A stretch of DNA of 64,000 nt from Jacaranda mimosifolia (GCA_018894105.1 CM032118.1:29244690-29308689); one strand, 5' to 3'. Shown: positions 23,293-35,980, counted from the stretch's first letter. A program made the numbers and translations. Notes: generated from the letters alone by a model not told the origin.

Positions 23293-23907
23293 TGTTAAGA
23301 ATTGGGTCGAGTTTTGGACTCTTGACCCAATAGACATCCATATATATTTGAGTAAATATCTTATCTACATTTAGAAGGAATCGTAGTTCTTGATTTATTA
23401 GAACTCTTCTTTGTAAAGAGATGTAGATATATAATACTAATCCATATCTAGGAGGATAACTCTCCTTTGTGTGGGATAGAGATTATTTATATCTCTTTTG
23501 ATACTCGTAGCTAGATTAGACTCTTGGAAGGCTCACATATAAATAGGCCCTCTTCCTAGGAGTTTAATACAACTTGAGTATTCACTCACAAAAAATTCTC
23601 TCAAATTCATAGTTAATTTTCTCACTCTTTCCTGGGGTATCACCAAATAGTCCCAAGGGTTCAAGGTGGGTAAACTTGTGGAAGCTCTGGTAGCAGTCAT
23701 GCAAGTCAAGAAGAAGAAATCAATAGAAGGCATTCCGAATTAAAGGACGTGGAGTTTTTACGCATTCAAAGCTTGTAGACGAGTTTCGATCCAAAGTGGT
23801 ATGGATAAGTCTTCTGCTGATCAAAAGGTAACACTAAACCATCCTATTTGATATCATGATTTATATGATTAATTGTAATTACATGCTTAAATCATGATTT
23901 TCCAATA
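23293..23907 (+). repeat. Copia 5' LTR (615 bp)
   Basis: Runs from TGTTAAGAATTGGG to TCCAATA (terminal CA mutated to TA), directly before the PBS at 23,909. A TATA-like TATAAATAG lies near 23,539-23,547. The last ~415 bp match 29,036-29,451 at roughly nine bases in ten, judged by eye. Confidence 0.9.
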
Positions 23908-23908
23908 G

Positions 23909-23921
23909 TGGTATCGGAGCC
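23909..23921 (+). promoter_or_regulatory. Copia primer-binding site
   Basis: TGGTATCGGAGCC, one mismatch from the initiator tRNA-Met PBS, one base after the LTR. Confidence 0.85.
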
Positions 23922-25095
23922 AATAGGGCTTGATCCCGCAATTTTTTGAATGCGATAAAATATTTATTTTTATGCTTAAAATATTACATTGAAATTTGAA
24001 ATTTACTATAAGCATGAAAATATTGTCGGAAATCTCTTCGTGCTCAACAATGTTACTTTCATTATTTTCTGTACATATATCAAATGGACCTGACCTGGCA
24101 CTAGCTTATTTCTTTATGAAATATCATTATTTTTGGAAATTGAAAGACTTGTTGCCATGGGAACTTTTTTCTATATATTGAAAATAATGTTGCTTGTCAT
24201 TAATATGATATTTGATTGTGAATGATCAATTCTTACAAATATATCAAAGCCTCATCAACATGCAAATACAAGTTAAAGGATAAAGGTCTGTCCTGAGATT
24301 TCCGAAAATTTTGTGGGTCAAACATGGCGGCATTAAGTGTGTTGTTAATTATGTATGCTTAATGCTTTGGTATATTTCATTGTTTTTCATGTTTAGTATA
24401 ATTGGTTTCCTATTAATCAGCATGTACCAAATTCGAATTCAAAAGCATGATCAGATTACATGTGTTTTTGTTCTGGGTAATGCAGATTACATTAATTCAA
24501 ATTTGTTTGGATTTTTGAACTTAATCCAAAATTAGGCATTTATAGTTTATTTGAATTCAAAGCCTGATATCATGGTATGCTAGCAATTGGTTGCTATTTA
24601 ATTGAATTCAAATGCATGAAAAGTCTTTTATGATTTTTTTTTGTAAAGGAGTGAAAATTTGCAATTTGTTACTATTAATGGTCGGGATCATTCAAGATTG
24701 ATATCATTAATTGTTAAAATTTGAAAGCTATATAATCTGAATTATTATCTTTGATGTGAAAAAAATTATATGTAATTTTTCATGAAAGAGCATGAGATTT
24801 ATTGAGCATGCAATTTAATTAATGGAATTCTAGTTTTGATTAGAATTAGATACTCTATGTGATTATGTAAGTTGCTTTCAAATTGAAAATGCTCAAATTA
24901 TTAGTTTATAGACATAAAGTTATTTTATTTCTGGATTGGTAATTTTATTAAACTCTTTAATTCGGTGGGAGATGATTACTAGCCTTAATGGTGAAATTTT
25001 CGATTTTACTGAATTAAAGAGAATAATAAAGTTTACTTGGATCCGAAATAAAATATTAGACCAGTACCTAACATAAATGCGCATGTCATATAGTT

Positions 25096-25945
25096 ATGGA
25101 GACCCAAACAGCTTTTTCTGACCTTCATGGTAGTGGCAAACTTGATGACCAAAATTATGCAATGTGGCATAGAAAAATTCAATATATATTACAGAAAAAA
25201 AGATCCTTGATCAGCTCACCACTTCTATGACTATGCCTGTTGAGCCAGAAAATGGACAAACTACCCAATATCGTCGCGATTTGGATGCGTACAATAAGTA
25301 GGTGGATCAAGATATGAGTGCGCGCTTGACCATGCTGAGCTGGATGCACGATAATCTGATATGTGAATTTGAGAAATATCCTATGGCTAGAGAGCTATGG
25401 GAAGTATTGAAGGTCACATACAGTAGCACCTCAGCTACTAGACTGCGGACACTCACTCTCAAGTTCAACCAGTATGTACTTGATCCGAAATACTTGATGA
25501 TCCAACATCTTGATGTGATGAAAGATATAATTCGAGGACTTCAAAATGCTGGATATGAGCTCACAGACAAACAACAGGTTCTGGTTGTCCTTAGGTCACT
25601 ACCTGAGTAGACTTGGGGACATGTTAAGCTTGTGCTAACACATTATGAGCAAATGAAGACGTTCGACAGTGTTGCCAATCACCTTAAGTTGAAGGCTGAC
25701 CGCAGAGAGTCAGAACGCGCACGAGCAGCTGCTCTTGTCGCACATGCTGGTCAGAGTAAGCTAAATAGAGGCAAGCGTGGGAACAAGCAGGCTGGTGCTA
25801 GACAAAGCAATAATCAAAATCAGAATTAGCCCCACAAGATGACAAATCTACGAAGTGTCGTCGAGGAAAGAGGGGTGGAAAGACAGGCCCAAGTAAGATT
25901 AAGTGCTTTAATTGCAAGAAGATAGGTCACTTTGCTCATGACTGC
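25096..25945 (+). pseudogene. Copia gag, broken
   Basis: Begins METQTAFSDLHGSGKLDDQN at 25,096, frameshifts near 25,195, then reads ARLTMLSWMHDNLICEFEKY and LRTLTLKFNQYVLDP through 25,607 and on past an in-frame TAG to a basic tail. A CX2CX4HX4C knuckle (CFNCKKIGHFAHDC) is encoded near 25,904-25,945. This is the capsid/nucleocapsid part, disrupted by at least three stops. Confidence 0.8.
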
Positions 25946-26099
25946 ACTGAGCCGAAGAAGGTAAAGCCTGCACAAAGCCTCTCAATTCTTTAATGTGCTC
26001 ACATGTATTAGTTGCTAAATTTCTCCTTAGTTGCATTGTATACATAGAAGTAACAAAACATGTGACAAGAGATCGAGCAGGATATGCAGATTAGCATCG

Positions 26100-27000
26100 A
26101 GTGCCAGCATGCAGCGACTGCATTGCTATGGGGAGTAGCTCACGAGAGAAAGTCCTTGGAGTTGGTACATACAAGTTAAAGCTCAGCACTAGACATGAGC
26201 TACTTCTTAGTGATGTGCAATATGCACCTGGCATTGGATGTAATTTAGTTTTAGTTAATGCACTTTTGAGAGATGGTTTTTCTTTTCTGTTTGAGAACAC
26301 TAGTTTGTCTATTTTTCTTGGTAAAGACCTTTATGGACTAGTTTTTATGCATAATGGACTTTTCATGTTAGAATTATCACATGATTGCGTTTCTTTTGTT
26401 TCTTTTGCTATAGATATTGTTTCTAATTCTGTTAAATGGCATGTAAGATTGGGATACATAGGGTAGGAGATGATGACTAGGTTAGCTCAAGCAGGCCTAT
26501 TAGGGCCCTTCGCTAAAGTCAATCTCCCCGTGTATGAACCATACCTAGTAGGAAAAGCCTATCGGAAGCCTTTCGGCAAGGCTAAGAGGTCTACTCATTC
26601 CCCAGAGTTAGTCCACTCAGACATATACGAACCTATGAATGTAAGGGCACAACACAGTACACACTATTTCCTCACTTTCATTGATGATTATTCGCGTTAT
26701 GGGTCAGTATGTTTCTTATCTCATCAATCAGAAGTGCTTGATTGTTTTTAGCGATTCTCAGCAGAGGTTGAGAATCAAAGTGATAAAAAAACTTAAGGTT
26801 TTGCGTACTGACAGAGGGTGAGAATATTTGTCTGATCAGTTTAGACAAATTTGTGAGGAAAAAGGTATAATAAGACAATTAATGATTTCGCACACTCCGC
26901 AACAAAATGGAGTTGCAGGAATGAGGAATAGAGCACTTTTGGATATGGCTAGATCAATGATGGCGAAAGCAAATCTTCCATATCATTTTGGGGTGATGCA
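26100..27000 (+). pseudogene. Copia protease tail, GAG-pre-integrase and integrase core, broken
   Basis: LLLSDVQYAPGIGCNLVLVN is the end of the protease region; VKWHVRLGYIG is the GAG-pre-integrase histidine motif. LVHSDIYEPMNVRAQHSTHY (first Asp) and YFLTFIDDYSRYG follow in the integrase core, then [20 protein letters not shown] around 26,900-26,960 (Glu region, with GVAE changed to GVAG). Stops occur at 26,464, 26,749 and 26,792. Confidence 0.8.
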
Positions 27001-27579
27001 ATTTTGACTGTTGCCTACGTTTTAAATCGTGTGCCATCCAAATCAGTTCCTTCAACACCCTATGGACTTTGGCATGGGAAAAAACCCAATTTAGAGGTGT
27101 TGCAACCTTAAGGGTCGGTAGGGTTTGTTCATAGTACTTCTCACAAGCATGGGAAGCTTGGTCCTAGAGCAAGTAAACATGTCTTTATAAGATATTGTGA
27201 ACACTCAAAAGAATATATTATGTACGATGAACACCCTGATGGAGGAATGACTGAAATTGAGTCCCGTGATGTGAATTTACTTAAGGAGAATTTCCTAACT
27301 ATAGGAAAAGTAAAAGAAGATCTCGAACTATATGAGTTATGAGATCCTCAAGGCAACGCATCTATCTCTAACAATGGTGAGGGCTTGCAACCTTGTCCAG
27401 TAATTGACAGGGATAATGATAGCGACCCTAAATCCAGTAGGAGTGTTCCATTGGAAGAAGACTCTCAAAATCCATGGTTACAAAGAAGTAGACGTGGAAC
27501 AATACCCCGTCGATGTTATGAAATCGAAGGGGAATCTTTCATGAGCGCTGTTGTGGACATTGATGAGCTAGCTACTTAT

Positions 27580-29034
27580 AATGAAGCTATAACTTCTCCT
27601 AATGCAAAAAAGTAGATAACTGCTATGAAAGAAGAGATTAGCTCAATGGCTAAGAACCATGTTTGGGAGCTAGTTGATCTTCCAGTTGGACGTAAGACCA
27701 TTGGGAATAAGTAGGTTCTAAAGGTCAAGCAAAAGGCAGATGGATCGATCAACAAGTACAAAGCTCGACTTGTGGCGAAGGGTTATACCCAAAAAGAGGG
27801 GATAGACTATGAAGAGACATTCTCCCCAGTAGTGAAGTTTGCCTCTATTCGCCTAATTCTAGCCATAGTCGCCCACTTAGGTCTTGAATTGTTTCAAATG
27901 GATATTAAGACACCATTTTTCAATGGAGAACTGGATGAAAAGATCTATATAAATAAACTAATGGGGTTTCAGGAAATGAGATAGGAGTGCAAAGTTTGTC
28001 GTTTAAAACGTTCCATCTATGGGCTGAAACAATCGTCCAAACAATGGTACCGTCGATTTCATCGAGCTATCATATCGATAGGCTTCATGATGATCAAGGA
28101 AGACCATTGTGTGTATGTCAAGAGAAGTGGGAAGAGTTTTTTGATACTCCCACTATATGTAGATGATATTTTATTAGCTGGAAATGACATGGGATTGATT
28201 GTCACCACTCAGAAGTGGCTGTCATCCACATTTGAAATGAAGGACATGGGGGAAGCTGAATACATACTTGGTGTTAAGATACACCGAGATCGTTCTAGAA
28301 GACAATTGAGTTTGTCTCAAGAGACTTACATCAAAAGGATTATAGAACGATTTCGTATGCATAATGCTAACCCAGTAGACACACCCAAGGATAAAAGTTG
28401 TGTTCTTAGCAAAGAAATATGCCTAAAGACAGAAGAAGAAAGGAAGCGCATGACTAATGTTTCATATGCAAGTGCTATAGGAAGTCTGATGTACGCTATG
28501 ATGTGTACTCGACCAGACTTGTGCTTTGCAATTGGGATGGTGAGTAGATATCAAAGTAATCCCGGACCCGACCATTAGCCAGAGGTCAAAAGGATACTTA
28601 GATATTTGAAAGGAACAAGTGATCTCACTTTATGCTACCATGGAGGTAGTTTAAGACTGATTGGATATAGTGATGCTGATGGATCAGCTGACAGAGATGA
28701 GTGCAAATCCACATCGGGATATGCATTCTTACTAGGAGGCGCCGCTATCACTTGGTGTAGTAAGAAACAGCTTTGCATTTCTCTATCCACAATGGAAGCA
28801 GAATATGTTGCTTGCACATCAGCAGTGCAAGAGGCTATCTGGTTAAGGAGATTTCTCCAAAGTTTGCGCATCTAAGCGCATGTTGATGATATAGTTGTTA
28901 TCTATTGTGATAATACAATTGCTTTGGCATATGGTAAGGACCCTAAGTATCATGGGAGGACCAAGCATATAGACACCAGATTTCGCTTTATTCGAGACAA
29001 TATTCCGCAAGGACAAGTAGTTCTCAAGCATATA
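27580..29034 (+). pseudogene. Copia reverse transcriptase and RNase H, broken
   Basis: RT motifs in order: [22 protein letters not shown] (27,763-27,828), [38 protein letters not shown], and the catalytic LYVDDILLAGND near 28,155-28,190. RNase H follows with YSDADGSADRDECKSTSGYA and LSTMEAEYVACTSAVQEAIW, then DTRFRFIRDNI. The frame is cut by stops at 27,616, 27,982, 28,577 and 28,873. After KHI at about 29,028 the coding end is missing and LTR sequence begins. Confidence 0.88.
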
Positions 29035-29451
29035 TCTCTTTCGATACTCCTAGTTGGATTGGACTCTTGGAAGGCTCACCTATAAATATGCCCTCTTCCT
29101 AGGAGTTTAATATACAACTTGAATATTCACTCATAAAGATTCTCTCAAATTTATAGTTAATTTTCTCAGTCTTTCCTGGGGTATCACCAAATAGTCCCAA
29201 GGGTTTAAGGTGTGTAAACTTGTGGAAGCTTTGATAGCAGCTGTGCAAGGCGAGAAGAAGAAATCAATAGAAGGCATTTTGAATTAAAGGATGTGGAATT
29301 TTTACGCATTCAAAGCTTGTAGACGAGCTTATATCTAGAGTGGTATTGATAAGTCTTCTGCTGATCAAAAGGTAACACTAGACCACCCTATTTGATATCA
29401 TTATTTATATGATTAATTGTAATTATATACTTAAATCATGATTTTCCAACA
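29029..29451 (+). repeat. Copia 3' LTR, 5'-truncated
   Basis: Matches 23,490-23,907. Its first ~195 bp are absent, and pol is fused directly at a shared TATATCTCTTT-like stretch. It ends CCAACA before the TCATT duplication. Confidence 0.9.
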
Positions 29452-31594
29452 TCATTCATATTCAAAATAATTTTAAAATTACAGTATTATATATAAAAAA
29501 TCTCAATGCATTTCCATAAAATTTCATGTTTTATCATTCTTAAAAATAAATTGTGAGAAATTACTTTTCACATTTAATGTTTTCCAAAAACCAATATTTT
29601 TTTATTATTTAAAGTAAGAATCTTTAAAACTTTAAATGGCTGATTATCAATATTTATATATACATGTCTCACAAGGATAGTGATGGCAATTACAGTTCAT
29701 TGTAAGTCATAAATTTGTTATGCATATATTATTTATTGATAATTCATGCAATTGTATTAATTTACTATTGTAATTATTGTATTTAGGGAATATACAAAAT
29801 AATTACGATTCAAAAGAACTATCATTTCATTTCATTTCAATTATAAAAAATTCAACTTATTTAACTTCTTATTCCTCTAATAATTGAATTAGAAACTCTC
29901 ACTAATAATTTTTTATTATCTTTATTCAAAAGAATACAAGATTTGTTGGGACAAGAACAGTATAATTCGATTTCAAATACAATTTAATTTCTCCTTAACA
30001 ACTAAACATTTATTAGCTACAATATAAATATATTTATTCTTTAAAGTTAAGATAATGCCATTATATCTCTATTTAACTATTTTTTTATTTAAATTCAAAT
30101 ATAAATTATATAGTATTTATACACGAAAATGCTTATTATATTTCCATAATATTCAATATATCACCATTAATAGTAAATAAAAAAATATGAAAAAAAATTC
30201 TAATTCATAAAGTTTTCCCAACATTAATATTTGTTATTGTTTAAAGTGAAAATCTTCATATTTTTAGAAGATAACTACTTTAAAAAATGGCGAATACAAT
30301 TAATATTTATATGTGTCTTCAAGACAATTGTACTGGTAATTTATACTCTATCAACAGGTTGTGAGTTTGTTATATATATGTACTTATTACATTCAGAAAA
30401 TATAATGAAATAATGATGGTTCGAGAATATTTTCATACTATTCCAGTATGAATAATCTAACATATTTTGCTTCTATTACCCTTTAATAATTAATTTGAAC
30501 GACTTAAATGAATTTTCGTATTATTTGCAAAAAGTGTGCTGACAGCTGTGCATGAAAGTATATACTATGCTTAACAATTTAGAATTAAGATCTTCAATTT
30601 TCTTCCCCAGTTTTAATGATCTAATGATTTATCTTTTTTATTTTTGAATTTTCTGCAAGAAAAACAATCCTATTTTTATGTTTCAATACCTTACAAATAA
30701 AAACGAACCAAAGAAGTCAGCAATAATTATATATAGTAATTGTGAAATAATTGTTACTTTTTGTAAACACTATCAATTGAAAATTTTGAGGTGATAAGAG
30801 TATCATAAAAATGCACCAGTGACATACTTATAGAACTATATATATCTATTAAGGTTAAAAAAAATATATTAGGTGTTGAAAAAGCACCAATAGTCTTTGC
30901 AATCATATTTCAGGTATTAATTTTGGTGCACTATTTTGCTTAATAAGATGTGTGATTATTTTTGCTGTATACTAATGCCTATTTTTCCTTTACATATGAA
31001 TAAAAAAGCTAACTATTTATGGATTTATACAATATTTGATAAATAGGAATTTAATAGACACCGACTCTTTTAATTGCTTCAAAACAGACCACTTATCTTT
31101 TTTCCCATTCACATGAATTTTTCAAACTTATTATAGCTATAATTAATTTTTGGTTGAATTAATTTTTCTTTTTATGAAAGTTTATATATCCACTTTTATT
31201 TTTGGGTTTGTATAATTTGATAATCGTATACTTTTATATTACAATTTTTTTAATTATAAAATGACGTGAAGTAAATTATATATGTTCTAATTCCTAAATT
31301 AATTAAGAGAACAAAAAAAAAAATTATAATTAAATTAATGTGACAAAACCAATTGCATTATTTATTGATATATATAATTAAATATATGAGTACTTAAACT
31401 ATCTGAATATAATTATTAACAATGTTATATAATCGATAAAGCATATTAACCAATTTATAAAGAATTAAATAGTGATTCAAAGGGTTTTAGTATGAACACA
31501 AGTAATAATTTATAGATACCCATTTAATTTATTTTCTTGATCTTTATTCACAATAAAAATTTTGTGCATTTCATATATGTTCTAAATTTTAACA
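29452..31594. other. AT-rich spacer with a diverged tandem duplication
   Basis: No gene. About 29,457-29,850 continues the sequence interrupted at 23,292, and 29,870-30,490 is a second, diverged copy of that reconstituted block (shared runs include TTATTCTTTA..GCCATTATAT and the segment around TATTTAAAGT). 30,500-31,594 shows nothing beyond short AT-rich simple sequence. Confidence 0.5.
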
Positions 31595-31749
31595 TGTTAA
31601 TATATATATATGTATATGAATGTGTGATTTTGTTTTAAATAAATTTTAATCAAAGTTTAAAATCGGAATGTTCGGTAAAAACAATAATTAATAGTTTTCG
31701 ATTGCTACAACTATTAATCTTGTTATATTAGCAAAAAAATAAAAATAAA

Positions 31750-31752
<3 letters not shown>

Positions 31753-31838
<86 letters not shown>

Positions 31839-31854
31839 ATTATTATTATTATTA
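31753..31854. repeat. (AAT)n-(ATT)n palindromic microsatellite
   Basis: A run of AAT units turns into ATT units near 31,790, so the tract is its own reverse complement and can form a long hairpin. Confidence 0.9.
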
Positions 31855-32374
31855 GGGCTTGTTTGTTTGGGCATATAGGCTTAGACAAGATTCATATACC
31901 AAGGGCTTCTTTGCTTTGTTGGATAAAGCTTGATAGATCCATTTTCAAACTTTATCACTTGTTTGCTTCACATTTTTATGGCCCATGATACCTTTGCAGC
32001 CCGACATGGTATCATGGGTCTGGCTGGTTTATGGATCAAGCCATCTTGGCCTGATCCATTTTCTATCCTTTCAAATTCGATATGATAAAGAATGAAAATG
32101 ATATTCTTACCCTCATAAAAATTCTATCCCTAACGCCTTCTGTCAAATTTTGAAATTTATCTTCTTAGAAGTCAGGACATTTTTGGACATTACAAAGTGT
32201 AATCACATTGAGCAATCTTGCCAACCAAACATTAGATAGTATTAAGCATGAAATATCACTAATTTCTAAAATTCAAACAAACAATAGATTACATGATTTT
32301 GGATACCATTTCTAGTTTATGCATTACGAGCATATTAAACCATCCTAATCCTATATGCTCAAACAAACAAGCCC
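31855..32374. mobile_element. MITE with GGGCTTGTTTG termini
   Basis: 25-bp terminal inverted repeats (31,855-31,879 and 32,350-32,374) starting GGGCTTGTTTGTTTG, with one mismatch, flanked by TA on both sides. The terminal GGGCTTGTTTG and TA/TAA context resemble Tourist (PIF/Harbinger) MITEs. No protein is encoded. It overlaps the larger inverted repeat listed next. Confidence 0.65.
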
Positions 32375-32698
32375 TAAATATTGTTTGGTTGGCAAGATTG
32401 CTCAATATGGTTATACTTTGTAATGTCTAAAATGTCCTAACTTCTAAAAGGGTAAATTTTCAAAATGATGGTTAGGGTTTTATATGAGGGGTAAGAATGA
32501 CTTTTTCATTCCTTATTATATCAAATTTAAAAAGATAGAAAATGGATGAGGTCATGTTGGCTTGATCCATAAACCAACTTGCCCATGATACCATGTCGGG
32601 CCGCAAAGATATTATGGGCCATAAAAATGTGAAGCAAACAAAAGATAAAACTTGAAAATGTATCTATCATGCCTTATCATGTGAAGCAAACAAGCCTT
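31902..32698. repeat. Foldback with ~320-bp arms overlapping the MITE
   Basis: 31,902-32,232 and 32,379-32,698 are imperfect reverse complements (shared GATCCATTTTC, CCCGACATGGTATCATGGG, GGACATTACAAAGT and CAATCTTGCCAACCAAAC blocks). Outer ends GGGCTTCTTTGCTT and (reversed) AAGGCTTGTTTGCTT resemble the MITE's own terminus. It may be two related MITEs in opposite orientation, or one with a duplicated inverted arm. Confidence 0.7.
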
Positions 32699-33062
32699 TA
32701 TAGTAATACTTAATTTAATTATATATAAAAGTTTTCCGAAAGCTTCCCATACAAGTAAAGAAAACCATTGCTTGAAGTATTTTATGTTGTATCATTTCTT
32801 AATTTATATATATGTATATGAATCCGTGATTTTTTAAAAATAAATTTTCATCAAAGTTCAAAATTGGAATGTCGGGTAAATACAATAATTAATAGTTTTT
32901 TATTGTTAAAATTGTTAATCTTGTTTATATTAGGAAAAAAACAATATTTAAATTCTATTATATTGATACTTAATTTAATTCTGTATAAAAGTTTTCCAAA
33001 AGATTCCCATACAAATAAAGAAAACCATTGTTTGGATTATAATTTGTTTTATCATTTATTAA

Positions 33063-33668
33063 TAAGTCGTGTACAATATAGGATGCATAAGAATATTTTA
33101 TATGCATGTATAGTCGGCAATTTTATCAATTATTTTTACTATATAAAAATTGGTGATTTTTGCACTTTGACCATTGAGTTTTTTCTATATAAATTTTTGA
33201 AAAGAAAAATAATAATTTTATATATACTGAATCATTTCTAATAATATTCTTCATTTACAAGAAAAAATTCATTACGCACTTGTTTGTGTATATATTGAAT
33301 GAAGTAAAATTATCAAGGCTCTCCAAATTATGAATATATTAAACATGCTTGGATGTTTTCAGTTCTATCTTTTAAGAATTCAACTACAATATTCCTACTT
33401 TTTTTGAAACAAATTATTAAATTATTAAAATTGAGAATTATATTTTAAAAAATTATTTCGATCTTTAATTTTATTTTATTTTCAAAAAATATTTGTACCA
33501 TGTGCCTTGGAACAGGTTATAACTAAAGTTAGATGAAGTATAAAAATATTTCACATTATTTGTTTGGCATTGATATTTTATAGAAAATAAAAGCACATAA
33601 ATTAGTAAAAGCACGTATATTAGTTGTAACTTTGTAAGTTTTTTATCTAATTTAATTAAGTGAATATC
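33063..33668. other. AT-rich spacer
   Basis: No gene or recognisable repeat seen. Confidence 0.5.
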
Positions 33669-34110
33669 CACTACAAAAAAAATATAATATTAGTGACAGA
33701 ATAATAAGTGACAAAGTGAAAATTGTCACTAATAACGTACATTAAGTGGCAATATCTTTTATTTTGTCGTTAATGATAATTTTTAAGTAACAATGATTTT
33801 TATCTTGTCACAAAATGATCAAATAGTGACAAAAATCAATGTTTTAAATTGTCACAATTAACAATTAGTGATACTTCTATGGTGACAACTTAGTGACAAT
33901 AAAAATTGTCACTCCAATTTGTGACAAGATTTTCATTGTCACCATATGTGTGTCACTAATTGTTTATGGTGAACTCTAATACTATTCTTGTCACTATTTA
34001 ATTTGTAAAAATCATTAAGGTGACAAAATTAATTTTTTTGTCACATAATATACATAATTTTTACATTGTCACTTATTATTTTGTCACAAATTTATCTTTT
34101 TCTTGTAGTG
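33669..34110. mobile_element. CACTA-type MITE (442 bp)
   Basis: Begins CACTACAAAAAAAA and ends TTTTTCTTGTAGTG, the inverted CACTA terminus of En/Spm elements, with the 3-bp duplication ATC on both sides (33,666-33,668 and 34,111-34,113), the size made by CACTA transposase. The interior is packed with GTGACA/TGTCAC repeats in both orientations, like the subterminal transposase-binding repeats of the superfamily. No coding capacity, so it would depend on a transposase elsewhere. Confidence 0.88.
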
Positions 34111-35980
34111 ATCTCTTGCATAATGCAGAATTTTATATTAGTTGTCTATATAGAAACAAGGTCTTTTAACTATAATTGTGTAATTTTGATTAAATTTTAA
34201 ATTTTTAGAATTTTATATTTAATTATTTAGAAATTTTCATTCATCATTTAATGTTATAACAAACTTTTTTGATTTTCTAAATTTTTAAAATATGTCAATT
34301 AACTAAATTTAATTTCATTTTACATAATTCTAAATAGTTGAATACACAAAAAATCTGTACATTCCTTCATTTGTTGCTTTATCATAATATTCCAACTAAC
34401 CAAATTTAATAACCTTTAAGTATATGATTCACACACACACATGCAGACACAAAAATCTATATAGTACTATCATATATAGGAAATGAGTTTTTTTTACCAT
34501 AATTATGGATCTTTGACCAAATAAATTTCTAAAATTTGTTTTTTTAATTACTAAGAATAATTTTATTAGTTGTTTAGTTTTAATTTCAAGTTTCTTTAAT
34601 TTTTGAATCATTAATATATACCAATTAATTGAATCTATTATAATTTTTAGGCAGATTTATACATACACACACACACACACACTATAATATATAGGAACAA
34701 TGTTTTTCAAATAAGACTACATAGTTTTGATTAAATTTTAAATTTTTATAATTAAAATTATTTTATTGATTGCTTAACGTTAGTTGCAAGTTCTTGATTT
34801 TCTAAATAATCAAAACATGCCAACTAATAAAGTTTAATAAATATTAAAGTAATTAGATATGGGCATAGTATTACATATCATACATTGATCCTTTCATCTT
34901 TATTATTATCTTTCTTCTTCTTCTTCTTCTTCTTCGTAGTTTTAGCATTATATTTTCATTATTAAGTTTCTCTTAATGTATTATTGCATCCATTTTTTGT
35001 TAAGAAATATATTTCAGATTTAAAATTATTTGTTTGATTTTTTCTTTTTCTGTATTATTATTTTACTGCATGATTCATTAAATATGATTTTTTTGAAATT
35101 TTCCTTTGATCAAATACTTGAAGGAATGTATTGAATTTTTCTATTGTTGTATTTATTATTTGTTTATAAAGTTTTTATTCTCTTCATACAATTTATGTCA
35201 TATGCATTTATTTGTGGAAACTATAAATATTTGAAGCAATAAAAAGACTTATATTGACAATATTAATAAAATTCCGTGCTAAATTTGGTACTATTTAAAA
35301 AGAATATATAATATTATTAAAAAATTGTAAATTTACATGATTTTATGGACATGGCCTGTACTGAGTTACCAGGAAATTATCTCTTAAATCTCAATCAATT
35401 TATTAATTCCAATTTCCAAATTGTAGGCAATTAAGTTTTAAGACACTAGAAGGTGTATTATTTTCTCTTATTTTGCTCTGAGCAGGGATCATTGACCGCA
35501 AACCGAGTTAAAGAAAGTCAGTAATATTTTTGATAGAGCAAAGAAATTAAATGATAGTTTCAATCCAAAGATTCAATGTGGCCCACAATGATACAATATT
35601 AGAAAAAAAGATTGCAAAAGAATTGAAAAAAGCTGCTACTCGAGGGCGACGTTCAAAGCTACCAAAGGGCTGAAGGAGGGCTACTCGGGGCACAAAAATA
35701 TCAGCAAAGAGCTACAGCCTTGATTGTCTGCATTATGAATAAATTGTGAAAAATATTATGAAAGAATGTGGTTTGAAAAATGAAGTTGAGGAATTTATCA
35801 ATTGTTTATTTTTGTTTTAGGAATACTGAAATATATTTTGGAGATGAAATTATTTATTTGGGAGTATTTTATGGAGGATAATCTTATTGTAAATATTAAA
35901 TAATTACTTTTTTGTTGGTTTGTAGGGTAAAATTATTTATTTTATTATGTATATAAATTTGTAATGATTGGTATATATAA
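34111..35980. other. AT-rich spacer with simple repeats
   Basis: No gene. Includes (CA)n at 34,661-34,682 and (CTT)n at 34,911-34,935. A GC-richer patch at 35,630-35,720 (GCTACTCGAGGGCGACG...) differs from its surroundings but I do not recognise it. Confidence 0.5.

Larger units (their letters stand above)
23293..29451 (+). mobile_element. Ty1/Copia retrotransposon with 3'-end deletion
   Basis: It starts TGTTAAGA and ends CCAACA, flanked by TCATT at 23,288-23,292 and 29,452-29,456. The left LTR is complete (615 bp); the right LTR lacks its first ~195 bp together with the end of pol and the PPT. Internal order: PBS, gag with CCHC knuckle, protease, integrase, RT, RNase H, the Copia order. Stops and frameshifts are spread through the coding region (for example 25,301, 25,608, 26,464, 27,616, 28,577), so it is dead. 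The Copia lineage was not assigned. Confidence 0.92.
31595..33062. repeat. Tandem duplication, one copy split by MITE and microsatellite
   Basis: Unit A is 31,595-31,752 plus 32,700-32,795; unit B is 32,796-33,062. Both share GTATATGAAT..GTGATTTT, CAATAATTAATAGTTTT and TTTTCC(A/G)AAAG.TTCCCATACAA in the same order. The microsatellite/MITE block 31,753-32,699 interrupts unit A only. Confidence 0.65.

Noticed and set aside
31688..31888. Poly-isoleucine reading frame (also at 22,570-22,770)
   Set aside because: Translation of AAT/ATT microsatellites, not genes.
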